Shown in pieces: positions 16,624-24,690 of a stretch of 64,000 nucleotides of DNA. The stretch is taken from assembly GCF_900102925.1 (NCBI RefSeq), contig NZ_FNKI01000001.1, forward strand, positions 1,054,001 to 1,118,000. The letters are read 5' to 3'. The first letter of the stretch is position 1, and every line of letters begins with the position of its first letter. Below the pieces are notes generated by a model that saw only the letters and a program-made list of their open reading frames with translations, made no database searches and was not told the DNA's origin. Origin of the DNA: Flagellimonas zhangzhouensis. GTDB taxonomy: Bacteria; Bacteroidota; Bacteroidia; Flavobacteriales; Flavobacteriaceae. The translations under genes were made by a program, and so were the position numbers.

Positions 16624-17326
16624 CTTTTATAGTTTTTTAGCCCTGTGAACTACTTAAATGTATGGAAAAAAAACAACACCTGATATTGCCTAATTGGAAT
16701 ATAACCGATTGTCTTTCATTGGAATCGGTTATTTGAACTTTGATAAATGCAGGAATTTCCTAGTAGTTAAAGATTGTGATTTTGTAATGGTGATGGTTCT
16801 CCCATCCCATTACGATTGGGATGATATGATGGAGTCTATAAAGTTTCGTGTTGGCAGGGGCCAAAAATTCACGCGATATTTTAGGGGGGTCCTTCCAATT
16901 CAATTCGAAACTTGAATATATTTTTCAATATTGAATGCTTTATTAAAGAAACACACTCCATTTTAAAGCAAGGTTGATATGAACTTCATTAGTTTGGATT
17001 TGATTTGTCAAAATTGTTCTTATTCTTAACGGTCCTATCAGTTTCCTTGAATTGTTTCCTTAATGAAGAGGAGCTGATAAATATACTTTCCCATATCCAA
17101 TGAAGATATATTTCCAAAAGGATGGGAAATGGCTTTTTTATAAATGAATGGCCTTGCTGGCAATTATTTTCTAATCAATATTCCCTAAAGTTAAGCTTGC
17201 ACTATTTTCTCGGACAAGGGACACATAAAGCCGTTGCTGATGTCACTATTTCCGTTTCCTTGCCACTCCAAAATTTTCCCTTGCGTTTGGCGGTCTGCCA
17301 CTATTGTTCAATTTAAAACGCAAATC
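16624..17326. other. Non-coding stretch with two inverted repeats
   Basis: No convincing gene in about 700 bases. An inverted repeat with 10-bp arms (ATAACCGATT and complement) lies at 16701-16732, and a second (CATCCCA-N7-TGGGATG) at 16803-16823. The first is about 80 bases upstream of the DUF3500 gene and could be an operator. The rest shows nothing I can interpret. Confidence 0.35.
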
Positions 17327-17886
17327 ATGGAAAACAAAACGTAGTGCAACTGGGTTTTGGCTTTGGACTGGAGCCAGCGAAAACAACAATTCCAAACTTA
17401 AGACCGAAGTCTTTCATAAAGGCCAAATCCGATTTTGTCCTTGACTTTATGGACCTATTGCAAAGTCCCATCATTGTGTATCCATCACAATGGCAGGATG
17501 CCGTGCCCAAACACCTTTTAAACAATATCACCATGGCCCGGATGTTGACCCAGATGCGTGGGGAACACATGGCCTCCTTGACCGAGGTTGTAGCCTATAT
17601 GATGCCCAGGACCTTCGAATCTCCCATGGCCAGTGAATGAGTGAACATCTACACATGGTGTGGGCTCCAGTATGCCACGACCTTTCTCAAAACGGGACAG
17701 ATTAAGGCCATGGAGGAACTGGCCCCCCAACAACTCTCCGAATATGAGATGGGTCTTTTGAAAAGGTTAAGGGTCTGGATCTATGAGAAACGGCGACAAA
17801 CTATAAAGGAGAGGATGAAAACTTCAATGCCAAAGTTGAGCGGACCTTCCCCTAACAATCAGGGAGAGCTGTTCCAGAAAGACTAA
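17327..17886 (+). pseudogene. Decayed unknown ORF with a frameshift and an in-frame stop
   Basis: The frame from 17344 runs to a TGA at 17638-17640 and continues in the same frame from 17641 to 17886, so one protein of about 185 aa is interrupted by a single stop. An ATG at 17327 (MENK) is one base out of frame with the body; one added A in the poly-A run at 17331-17339 would join it to VVQLGFGFGLEPAK. Two lesions in one ORF point to a pseudogene. The product (DFVLDFMDLLQSPIIVYP, ITMARMLTQMRG, YATTFLKTGQIKAMEEL) is a family I do not recognise. It lies at the edge of the ssb/RadC/BfmA mobility segment. Confidence 0.55.
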
Positions 17887-18490
17887 AAAGAAACCAAGTT
17901 CTAGGATCATTGACCCATTACTATCGCAATAGTTGATGTGTTGGCATTTGGCCAATACGGAAGTCGTCCAAACGGATTTTTTGTGCGTCCTTCCTTTGCA
18001 AACCCTTCTTGGGGCTTTGCCTGGGAAGGCCGTAAATCCGTCCGTCCGCCCATCAAATTTTAAGGGGTCCTTAATAAAAGAAGCCCTGGTTGTTTTTCGG
18101 GGCATCGAAAAACAGGGCAGTGCCCAAGGACTTCCAATCAGGACACCATTGCCTGCAGTCGCTTAACTTCCCGTACGCTCCCTTGCCAATGGGTCGGATG
18201 GAATTCCTAAGGCCTTCATAGAACCTGTCAAGGCCAAGACAGGTTTTGTCCATAAATAGGGGTTCCACTTCCTTGAAAATCCCAGGATTTTACTACGTCG
18301 CGGAGCCTCCCCATTTCAGTCCAAAAGCCTTGACAGAACCCCCTTCTTTTATTGTGCTACGCACGTAAGAAGCAAACAAACGCCCCCTTAAAATTTGGGA
18401 AACAAAGACCAAAAAATAGAGGGGAAAATTTTAACCCTGTTTGCTGATCTATCCATAAAGGAAGACGGCAGGCCTTTAAAACTTTTTATC
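17887..18490 (+). other. Structured non-coding region upstream of ssb
   Basis: About 600 bases without a convincing gene, GC-richer than its surroundings and full of strong dyads: GTTTTTCG-N6-CGAAAAAC at 18092-18113, extended by an outer GCCCT/AGGGC pair, and AACCTGTC-N8-GACAGGTT at 18222-18245 with a palindromic spacer. The ssb frame stays open upstream to 18395, but the obvious start is 18491. The region may be a transfer origin, a recombination site or a structured leader RNA. Confidence 0.4.
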
Positions 18491-18844
18491 ATGAGTACAT
18501 TGAGAAACAAAGTGCAACTTATCGGAAACGTGGGACAGGATCCCACCATCACAGACCTTGACAAAGGCAAACGTGTGGCACGCTTCACCATGGCCACCAA
18601 CGAACATTACAAGAACTCCGAAGGGGAACGGGTGACCAATACCGAATGGCATACCGTCATCGGATGGGGGAAACTGGCCGACATCATCGAAGGCTTCGTG
18701 ACCAAGGGCAAGGAAGTTGCCATCGAAGGGAAATTGACCTCCCGATCCTATGAGGACAAAGAGGGCAATAAAAAGTATGTGACCGAAGTAGTGGCCAGTG
18801 AGATCCTGCTTTTGGGTGGTGGTGATAACAATACCACCGAGTAA
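18491..18844 (+). CDS. ssb: Element-encoded single-stranded DNA-binding protein
   Basis: 117 aa, OB-fold SSB: MSTLRNKVQLIGNVGQDP, then RFTMATNEHYKNSEGE, TEWHTVIGWGKLADI and EVAIEGKLTSRSYEDKEG are canonical. The start at 18491 is the family start; the upstream in-frame extension is not conserved-looking. The C terminus ends in DNNTTE and lacks the acidic DDDIPF-type tip that recruits repair and replication partners, a common trait of element-encoded SSBs. It is 62 bases upstream of the RadC-like gene; both are typical of mobile elements that pass through single-stranded DNA. Confidence 0.93.
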   Translation: MSTLRNKVQLIGNVGQDPTITDLDKGKRVARFTMATNEHYKNSEGERVTNTEWHTVIGWGKLADIIEGFVTKGKEVAIEGKLTSRSYEDKEGNKKYVTEVVASEILLLGGGDNNTTE

Positions 18845-18906
18845 AATGAATAAGGGGTGTTCAGACCTTGGGCATCCCTTTCTTTTTCATCCTTAAAACA
18901 TTTGAA

Positions 18907-19356
18907 ATGGAACACCGTGTCAATGAAATACAGATCAGTTATAGGGAAAAGCTCAGTACCTTGAAATCCCTTTCCGTGACCAATTCAAACGACGTGGCAC
19001 AATTGCTCTTCAAAAATTGGGACGCTGACACCATTGGATTGAACGAATGCTTCAAGATTCTTTTGCTCAACCAATCCAACAAGGTCAAAGGAATCTATTC
19101 ATTGTCCATTGGTGGTATCACGGGAACCTTGGTGGACATGCGAATCCTTTTTGCCATTGTTTTAAAAACTTTGTCCGTGGGCATCATATTGACACATAAC
19201 CATCCATCCGGCCAGTTAAAAGCAAGTGAAGCCGACAAGCAGTTGACCAAAAAGATCCAACAGGCAGCAGTACTTTTTGATGTCAAGGTATTGGACCATA
19301 TCATCCTGGCACCCGATGGACGATATTACAGTTTTGCCGATCATGGTTTGATGTGA
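18907..19356 (+). CDS. RadC-like JAB/MPN-domain protein
   Basis: 149 aa from the ATG at 18907 (MEHRVNEIQISYREKL); the upstream frame to 18868 is open but unlike the family. It has a complete JAMM metal motif: HNHPSG followed by SEAD, that is H-x-H-x10-D, in ILTHNHPSGQLKASEAD near residue 100. It corresponds to the C-terminal domain of RadC only, the short form usual on Bacteroidota mobile elements. The catalytic role is unproven; it is presumed to act on DNA or protein during element transfer. It follows ssb, and a terminator lies about 50 bases downstream. Confidence 0.9.
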   Translation: MEHRVNEIQISYREKLSTLKSLSVTNSNDVAQLLFKNWDADTIGLNECFKILLLNQSNKVKGIYSLSIGGITGTLVDMRILFAIVLKTLSVGIILTHNHPSGQLKASEADKQLTKKIQQAAVLFDVKVLDHIILAPDGRYYSFADHGLM

Positions 19357-19406
19357 AATATTAAGAATTGGCAACAAAAAACGGATGTCAGATTCGACCA
19401 AAAGGA

Positions 19407-19430
19407 CCCAATCATTATGATTGGGTTTTT
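19407..19430 (+). terminator. Intrinsic terminator after the RadC-like gene
   Basis: CCCAATCA-TTA-TGATTGGG followed by five Ts; eight perfect base pairs. It closes the ssb-radC transcription unit. Confidence 0.85.
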
Positions 19431-19585
19431 CTATGTTCAAAGGCATGAATTCCATACCTTTAAAAACAGGTTAAATAATAACCCAATTACGGCAATCCAA
19501 TTGGTTTGACTTTCCTGGAGCCGTACCATTCGATTTGACTTTTTATTAGAATGCAACTGGTTTTTAAACCATGTTGAGCGATTCG

Positions 19586-19667
19586 CTTTTGTCCCTGCGG
19601 GACGAAAAGGAGGAGCAAGAGGATAGCGGGCAAGCACCGCGCTATTGATTCATTTTCCTTCGGAAAA
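19586..19667 (+). other. Hairpin cluster upstream of bfmA: candidate oriT
   Basis: Within the 417-base gap 19357-19773 three dyads are packed together: CTTTTGTCCC/GGGACGAAAAG (19586-19609, one bulge), ATAGCG/CGCTAT (19623-19645) and TTTTCC-TTC-GGAAAA (19653-19667). A cluster of hairpins next to a mobilisation gene is the usual look of a transfer origin. No nic site is identified and the function is inference. Confidence 0.4.
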
Positions 19668-19773
19668 GCCCTGTTTATAAGGGTTTTTGGAATTTAAAGG
19701 AATTTAGGGTCAAATGGTTTTTGATGAAAAAATGGGCTTGGCCCAGTAAAATCAAGGAATTTTTGGAGAAAAA

Positions 19774-20361
19774 ATGGATAAAGGATACGAAAAAGAACGG
19801 TTTGCGGCTCTGAAGGTCAAGGTTTCAGTGGCAAGAAAATTTAGGGGTTTTTCCAAACGGCAAGGGAAGTCCCATTCCATGACCTTATTGGCCATGGTGG
19901 AGTTTTTTGAACATAATGGAATCTCACCGGACGAAAGGATGCACGAAACCATAGCGAGTTTAAAATATTTGATCAAAAGACGTTTCAATGCGATGGTGGC
20001 CATTATGCGAAGTATCGAAAAGGAGCAGACCCTGCCCACGGTAAGTATGATTCAGGCGCTTTTTCAGCAGGAACTGGAATCCGAAGAGGAGGACGGATGG
20101 GAAGGGGACTTCGATTTTTTTGAGCAGCAGTTGACCGAAAAGAAGGCACCCTCCAATCCCGAGCTGTTGGATACCGAAGTCCATGTCCCCAAAATATTGC
20201 ATGAACATTTGAAGGAGGAAATGGAAGAGCTCAAGGATGATTTCGCCTATGTGCTGGATCATGTTTCCGTTGTCAAGAACCACTTTGGCAAGAATCACCT
20301 CAAACTTGACCTCAATCCTGGGGCCATCGAAAAATACCGAACAAAACTCAAGAATATGTAA
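19774..20361 (+). CDS. BfmA/BtgA-like mobilisation protein
   Basis: 195 aa. The N-terminal third (FRGFSKRQGKSHSMTLLAMVEFF, then NGISPDERM and IKRRFNAMVAIMRSIEKEQTLPT) matches the BfmA/BtgA accessory mobilisation proteins of Bacteroidota elements, which bind the transfer origin and help the relaxase. The middle is acidic (ELESEEEDGWEGDFDFFEQ) and the C-terminal half helical. No relaxase gene follows, which is unusual: the usual partner is missing from the island, so transfer would need a helper relaxase or the element is decayed. A hairpin cluster lies 100-190 bases upstream. Confidence 0.75.
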   Translation: MDKGYEKERFAALKVKVSVARKFRGFSKRQGKSHSMTLLAMVEFFEHNGISPDERMHETIASLKYLIKRRFNAMVAIMRSIEKEQTLPTVSMIQALFQQELESEEEDGWEGDFDFFEQQLTEKKAPSNPELLDTEVHVPKILHEHLKEEMEELKDDFAYVLDHVSVVKNHFGKNHLKLDLNPGAIEKYRTKLKNM

Positions 20362-20830
20362 TTATGTATGTCACTATTTTTATGCTAATAACCGGTATTT
20401 GACCATCGGGTTTTTGTTTGTGCCTGCCTGGTCTAGCGTGCAAAAAATAGGCAATGGTCACTTTAAAAAGGAGTAGTGGGATTTAGGGACAATTAGTCAA
20501 GGCTTATCGATTCAACTTACAATAACCAAAAGCTACCAAAAATGGAAAAAAAACGGGTTCATTGACATACCACGCTGTCTTTATCAGCCGTCTGTGCCCC
20601 CATCACCCGCTAGGTGTTGGCACATCCTTAACCGCGGTATGGCGACTATGCGACAAATTTAATGAAAGAATCGGGTATTAAACATTTATTGTTAGAGGCA
20701 GTGGCCTACATTGTTCAATAGGTTGGAGATTTAAGTTAAATCGGCATATGAAATTTAGGTTAAGACATGGCATTGACAAATTTCATTAGGCAACTGTAAG
20801 GGTTTCTCAGTATCTTATAATAAAACACCC
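20362..20830. other. Gap of 469 bases without a recognised gene
   Basis: No ORF that I can support and no strong dyad. A GC-richer patch near 20575-20650 stands out from AT-rich surroundings and may be a remnant of another element. The last 60 bases must hold the promoter of the lipoprotein gene, but no clear TAnnTTTG box is visible. Confidence 0.3.
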
Positions 20831-21304
20831 ATGAAAAAAATAGTGTCCGCTTTTTGTTGCCTTTGTTTCATTTTGTCATGCACTGACAATGATGATGAAA
20901 ACAGATTTCTTCTGGATGAAAAGGATTATTTGGTTTTTGGGCATTTCTATGGGATGTGTGTAGGGGAAGAATGTGTCGAAACATTCAAGCTGACTGATTC
21001 GGAGTTGTTTGAGGATACTGAGGATGATTATTCTGGCAGCAACCTGAATTTCATTAAGTTGGACAATGAAAAATTTGAACAGGTCAAAAACCTGATGGAT
21101 TATTTCCCCAAAGAACTTTTAAGTGAAAATGAAACTATCCTGGGCTGTCCTGATTGCGCGGATGGTGGCGGTCTTTTCATTCAATATTATTACAACGGTT
21201 CATTGAAAAGTTGGAGGATAGATCAAGCAAAAAGTCAGGTGCCGAACTATTTACACGGATTCATTGATGAGGTAAACGATAAAATTCAGCTTATTAATAA
21301 CTGA
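20831..21304 (+). CDS. Small hypothetical lipoprotein
   Basis: 157 aa with a clear lipoprotein signal (MKKIVSAFCCLCFILSCTDNDDENR; lipobox ending at Cys17), so it is membrane-anchored. The mature part is acidic and contains GMCVGEECVETF and GCPDCADGGG with paired cysteines that could form disulfides or bind metal. Related short lipoproteins are common in Flavobacteriaceae and uncharacterised. It is isolated: 469 bases follow bfmA and the next gene is convergent, 39 bases away. Confidence 0.75.
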   Translation: MKKIVSAFCCLCFILSCTDNDDENRFLLDEKDYLVFGHFYGMCVGEECVETFKLTDSELFEDTEDDYSGSNLNFIKLDNEKFEQVKNLMDYFPKELLSENETILGCPDCADGGGLFIQYYYNGSLKSWRIDQAKSQVPNYLHGFIDEVNDKIQLINN

Positions 21305-21343
21305 GTCTTGATTAAAACTTAGGGTGATGACAAGGGCTTTTTG

Positions 21344-21748
21344 CTATTTGACAAGCTTTTCCAAATAAGCAACCTTCTCTTTTTCTGCTTGAAGAAGACG
21401 CTCATAAAGTTTTTTGTTTTCTTCATAGGCTTCAACAAGTTTGTCAATTGGATTGAAGGTCGGATTATACAAAACTCCGTTAAGAACTGAATTGTCATGA
21501 AAGGAATTTGAAATAATATTCAAAACAGACTCCTCAGAAAAGTTTTTGATTGCATCTGTAGTCACTCCCAAAGCCTTGGCAATCTCTTCCAATTTCAAAT
21601 CGTCCACCTTTTCGCTGTTCTCGATGTTGGAAACGGCCTGTTGGCTTATACCCAGTTCTTCGGCAAGGGTCTCTTGCTTCATCCCGCGAAGTTCCCTGAT
21701 CCTACTGATCTTTCTGCCTATGTGATTGTTCTTGGTCTTTGTCTCCAT
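21344..21748 (-). CDS. XRE-family transcriptional regulator with C-terminal coiled coil
   Basis: 134 aa. The helix-turn-helix spans about residues 10-65 (SRIRELRGMKQETLAEELGISQQAVSNIEN) and is followed by a C-terminal coiled coil (KLVEAYEENKKLYERLLQAEKEKVAYLEKLV) likely to dimerise. This type is widespread on Bacteroidota elements. It is divergent from the HEPN gene and may control it. Its promoter box TATATTTG ends four bases before the ATG, so the mRNA may be leaderless, and a TTGTA-N3-TACAA dyad lies further upstream (21784-21796). Confidence 0.85.
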   Translation of the reverse strand: METKTKNNHIGRKISRIRELRGMKQETLAEELGISQQAVSNIENSEKVDDLKLEEIAKALGVTTDAIKNFSEESVLNIISNSFHDNSVLNGVLYNPTFNPIDKLVEAYEENKKLYERLLQAEKEKVAYLEKLVK

Positions 21749-21752
21749 ATCT

Positions 21753-21796
21753 CAAATATAGGGTCTTTCCCACAATAATCCGATTGTAAAATACAA
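21753..21796 (-). promoter_or_regulatory. XRE gene promoter with dyad
   Basis: On the minus strand a perfect Bacteroidota -7 box TATATTTG lies at 21760-21753, four bases from the ATG. A TTGTA-AAA-TACAA dyad at 21784-21796 covers the -33 region and is a candidate autoregulatory operator; an additional AATACAA half site follows at 21810. Confidence 0.6.
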
Positions 21797-21892
21797 ATCT
21801 GGTTCAATAAAATACAAGTGCCCATGGTGGGGTACTTGGGAATATGGCCTTAATATGGTTTTCGATTCTCGAACTCTTTAAACCATAATCCC

Positions 21893-23104
21893 ATGAAATA
21901 TGACACAAACATACCGGAAAACTTTGAAAAAGCGGAAGAGCTGTCTGAATTGCTCGACAGCATCCTGAACATCATTACCATTGACAGGGCCTTTTTGTCC
22001 AGAAAACAGAAGGAAGGTAATGTAATCTATTATTTCCTAACTCTTTTTGTGGATGTAAACAATGACCCACTTCCCAATGAGATTCGTTCACTAGTAATCA
22101 AAAAAGGCAAGAGGCACCCAGATTTCAGGATACGGGTCTATACGGAGAACCAATCCGAAACAGGCCTTGAAAGAGGGTCACTCTATTTCTTGGAACATTG
22201 CTGTCTGGGAGAAAACGTTTTTGCACGTTTACAAGGAGGGAACATCATGGACTATTCCACCATGGCATACGAGACCCTCATAAAGAGGGCCACTCGGTAT
22301 TTCAAATCGGAAATGGGAAAGGTAAATGCCTTTGCCAATACTGCGGACATCTTGATTAAGGAAGGAGATTATGCCATCGCCACCTTCAATATGCACCAGG
22401 CCTTTGAACTTTCATTTCGGTTCATCGAACAGATGTGCATAGGAAGGGGCATGGTGACACACAGTATCATTAGCCATATCAACTACTGCAAACAGTTCTT
22501 TCCCACCCTCCAACCTTTTTTGGAATCTTCCGATATAAAGAACAATGAACTTTTGCTCCTGTTGGAACATGCCTACAGTGTTGCCCGTTATGGCAATGAG
22601 TTTGAGATCATAAAATCACAAACCACCGCCATCCAATCACAGATGAAGGATTTCATCCAAAAGATTGAATCCATTTTCCATAGGCATCTTGAACAGTGCA
22701 AAAACCAAAAGGAGGGTATCGAAAAGGAATTTGAGAAAGCATTCCCTAAAGAAACTAAGGGAATTGAGAACAAAGACGGAAACTCCTTGATTGTTCAATT
22801 GAAGGAATTGGAAAAAGAGCACTTCTTTGCCCTAAAGCCATACATCCCCGAAAAGGGTCTGTACAGCATCGACCTCATAACCGAGGGATATGGAGAAACT
22901 TCATTTATCATCTCTAACTTGATTAAGGTCTGTATCACCGCATTGGAAACGGAAAATTTCTCGACACGTTCCGTTCCCCAGCCCCACCGAAACATAAGCG
23001 AGGTTCTTGGATATATCTTGGATTTGATTCCCCATGATGAAATGGAATTCTTGGACAAGGTCAGAAAATTATTATCAGAACAACTTACGACCACAACCGA
23101 ATAA
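21893..23104 (+). CDS. HEPN-domain protein
   Basis: 403 aa, soluble. Residues 1-120 form an alpha/beta domain of uncertain type; it lacks a GS-x10-DxD nucleotidyltransferase motif. Residues about 130-260 are a HEPN domain: EGDYAIATFNMHQAFELSFRFIEQ, then HSIISHINYCKQFFP and LLLLEHAYSVARYGNEFEI, the arrangement of HEPN proteins near nucleotidyltransferases. Residues 300-400 (SFIISNLIKVCITALE ... VLGYILDLIPHDEMEFLDKVRKLL) reappear as a free-standing protein in the next gene. HEPN proteins are often RNases in toxin-antitoxin and defence systems, but the exact RNase motif R-x4-6-H is not clearly present here, so activity is uncertain. It is divergent from the XRE regulator. Confidence 0.7.
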   Translation: MKYDTNIPENFEKAEELSELLDSILNIITIDRAFLSRKQKEGNVIYYFLTLFVDVNNDPLPNEIRSLVIKKGKRHPDFRIRVYTENQSETGLERGSLYFLEHCCLGENVFARLQGGNIMDYSTMAYETLIKRATRYFKSEMGKVNAFANTADILIKEGDYAIATFNMHQAFELSFRFIEQMCIGRGMVTHSIISHINYCKQFFPTLQPFLESSDIKNNELLLLLEHAYSVARYGNEFEIIKSQTTAIQSQMKDFIQKIESIFHRHLEQCKNQKEGIEKEFEKAFPKETKGIENKDGNSLIVQLKELEKEHFFALKPYIPEKGLYSIDLITEGYGETSFIISNLIKVCITALETENFSTRSVPQPHRNISEVLGYILDLIPHDEMEFLDKVRKLLSEQLTTTTE

Positions 23105-23114
23105 ATTCAATGAT

Positions 23115-23459
23115 ATGAAATCAAAGAAGAAAATACTAAAGACCATGGAAGATATCCAAGAGCTCAGAAACAATCTTTCGGGACTTTTGGGAAACAATGG
23201 GTCAATGGACCCCAAGGGAAACTATGTATACTTCAAGGTCAGGGACAACAACCATTTTTTGATACAGATCAAAAGCCTTTTGGAGATCTGTGTATTAGCC
23301 CTTGACGGAGAGGGAATGATGCTATCCCCTGGCAACCAAAATGCATCAAAAGAGGAGAGTGTCATCCAAGTATTGGAACTGATTTTGAGCATCCTTCCCG
23401 ATGGTCAAATGTACTTTTTGGACCAATTGGATGAAATGCTAATGGAGCTGCAAAATTGA
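23115..23459 (+). CDS. Small protein paralogous to the C-terminal domain of the HEPN protein
   Basis: 114 aa from the ATG at 23115 (MKSKKKILKTMEDIQEL), ten bases after the HEPN gene; the upstream ORF extension overlaps that gene and is unlikely. Residues 45-114 (HFLIQIKSLLEICVLALD ... VIQVLELILSILPDGQMYFLDQLDEML) align with the last 80 residues of the HEPN protein, including the spacing of Leu, Ile and the Met-x-Phe-Leu-Asp core. It is probably a duplicated interaction domain that pairs with, or inhibits, its neighbour. I do not know a named family. Confidence 0.65.
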   Translation: MKSKKKILKTMEDIQELRNNLSGLLGNNGSMDPKGNYVYFKVRDNNHFLIQIKSLLEICVLALDGEGMMLSPGNQNASKEESVIQVLELILSILPDGQMYFLDQLDEMLMELQN

Positions 23460-23547
23460 ATTTAGTGTACAATTACTTTAGAACTTACATTTTTCTGAAA
23501 ACCAAAACAGTAAAGGCAAACATGAATAACAAGTTCATAAAAATTTA

Positions 23548-23555
23548 TATCTTTG
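23548..23555 (+). promoter_or_regulatory. Promoter of the AbiF-associated RNA
   Basis: Perfect -7 box TATCTTTG. Transcription should start near 23560, at the first bases of the hairpin RNA described next and well before the AbiF-like gene. Confidence 0.7.
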
Positions 23556-23559
23556 TTTT

Positions 23560-23609
23560 ATCAATACCTCCCGGACCTCTCAACGATGTGCACTTTTGGG
23601 GGGTTTTTT
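23560..23609 (+). ncRNA. Small hairpin RNA upstream of the AbiF-like gene (abiF-type RNA)
   Basis: CCTCCC (23567-23572) pairs with GGGGGG (23598-23603) and is followed by six Ts, so a roughly 50-nt RNA with terminator-like 3' end is expected from the promoter at 23548. The internal part (GGACCTCTCAACGATGTGCA) looks conserved rather than random. A structured RNA class upstream of abiF genes has been proposed from comparative genomics; membership here is my reading and needs a covariance search. It may be the antitoxin RNA or an attenuator for the gene that starts 13 bases later. Confidence 0.6.
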
Positions 23610-23621
23610 GTTTTTATTTAC

Positions 23622-24572
23622 ATGCCTAAAGAACGCTACCAAAAACTTCCTAAAACTTTCAAAAATCAAGTCGAACTTCTAAAAAAAAGAGGTTTGACGA
23701 TCCCAAATGAAGAAAAGGCCGAGCGTATCCTAACCTACATCAGTTATAATAGGCTAAGTAATTATTGGTATCCAATGCTCAAGGCCCCAAAGGAAGATGA
23801 AATTTTTAAAGATGGCTCATCTTTTGAAACAATTTTTAGACTTTATCAATTTGATAGCGAGCTAAGGGCAATAACTTTTCAGGCGATTGAACAAATTGAA
23901 ATTGCGGTTCGAACCCAGATTATTTATCACTTTTCCCATAACCACAATTCTGGTTTTTGGTATGGGAACGAGGACGACTTTTCGAGTTACCCTTTTTATG
24001 TTCAATTTTTGTCCAAGATCACCAAGAATGTTCAGGATACAAAGCAAGAGTTTATTTTAAAATATCATAGAAAGTACGAGCAATTTCTGCCACCGGCATG
24101 GAAATCTTTCGAATTGCTGACCTTTACCAATCTGGTTTCCATCTTAAAGAACATTAAGGACAATAAGCAGCTTATTCCCATCGCAAAAAGTATCGGCATT
24201 CATCATAGCCTTCTTATATCTTGGTTGGAAAGCTTTGTATATATAAGAAATATTTGTGCACACCATGGGCGATTGTGGAATATAATCCTGACCATTAAAC
24301 CGGAATGGCTAAAATCCCCAAAGGGCGATTGGATCAATCGTTGGGAAAATGATTATGATCCAACTGGACACACCTTGGAACGGGTGGATAAAAATGACAG
24401 GATTCTTAAATTATATGCTTCAATTTGCTCCATATTGTACTGTCTTCAATTTATTAATCCTCATCACAAATACAAGAAGCGTCTTTTGGAATTGTTTGAA
24501 GAATTCCCACAGGCTGATCTATACCACATGGGCTTTCCAGAGGATTGGAGGGAGCAGCCTCTTTGGAAATAA
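23622..24572 (+). CDS. Abi-family (AbiD/AbiF-like) abortive infection protein
   Basis: 316 aa from the ATG at 23622 (MPKERYQKLPKTFKNQVELL); the ORF opens earlier, but that part overlaps the small RNA. Features of the Abi_2 family: LKKRGLTIPNEEKAERILTY near the start, YQFDSELRAITFQAIEQIEIAVRTQII in the middle and the HEPN-type RNase signature RNICAHHGRLWN near residue 225. The family acts as a growth-arresting RNase triggered by phage. The RNA upstream and the monocistronic layout support a toxin/RNA-antitoxin unit. No lesion is seen. Confidence 0.88.
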   Translation: MPKERYQKLPKTFKNQVELLKKRGLTIPNEEKAERILTYISYNRLSNYWYPMLKAPKEDEIFKDGSSFETIFRLYQFDSELRAITFQAIEQIEIAVRTQIIYHFSHNHNSGFWYGNEDDFSSYPFYVQFLSKITKNVQDTKQEFILKYHRKYEQFLPPAWKSFELLTFTNLVSILKNIKDNKQLIPIAKSIGIHHSLLISWLESFVYIRNICAHHGRLWNIILTIKPEWLKSPKGDWINRWENDYDPTGHTLERVDKNDRILKLYASICSILYCLQFINPHHKYKKRLLELFEEFPQADLYHMGFPEDWREQPLWK

Positions 24573-24618
24573 ATAAGAAAATTCTTAATTCCTTGGATTA
24601 CTTATTGTTTAACTGTAC

Positions 24619-24684
24619 GGTTATTTCTATTTTGGTAGCAAAGCACCCTCCCCATTGCTTTAAAATATTTCCAAAAAAATAACC
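24619..24684 (+). promoter_or_regulatory. Nested inverted repeats before the R-M gene
   Basis: An outer pair GGTTATTT (24619-24626) / AAATAACC (24677-24684) encloses an inner pair AAAGCA (24640-24645) / TGCTTT (24656-24661). The right outer arm ends six bases before the start codon of the R-M gene. It could be an operator or an mRNA hairpin covering the translation start, useful for delayed expression of a restriction enzyme. Confidence 0.45.
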
Positions 24685-24690
24685 AGATTA

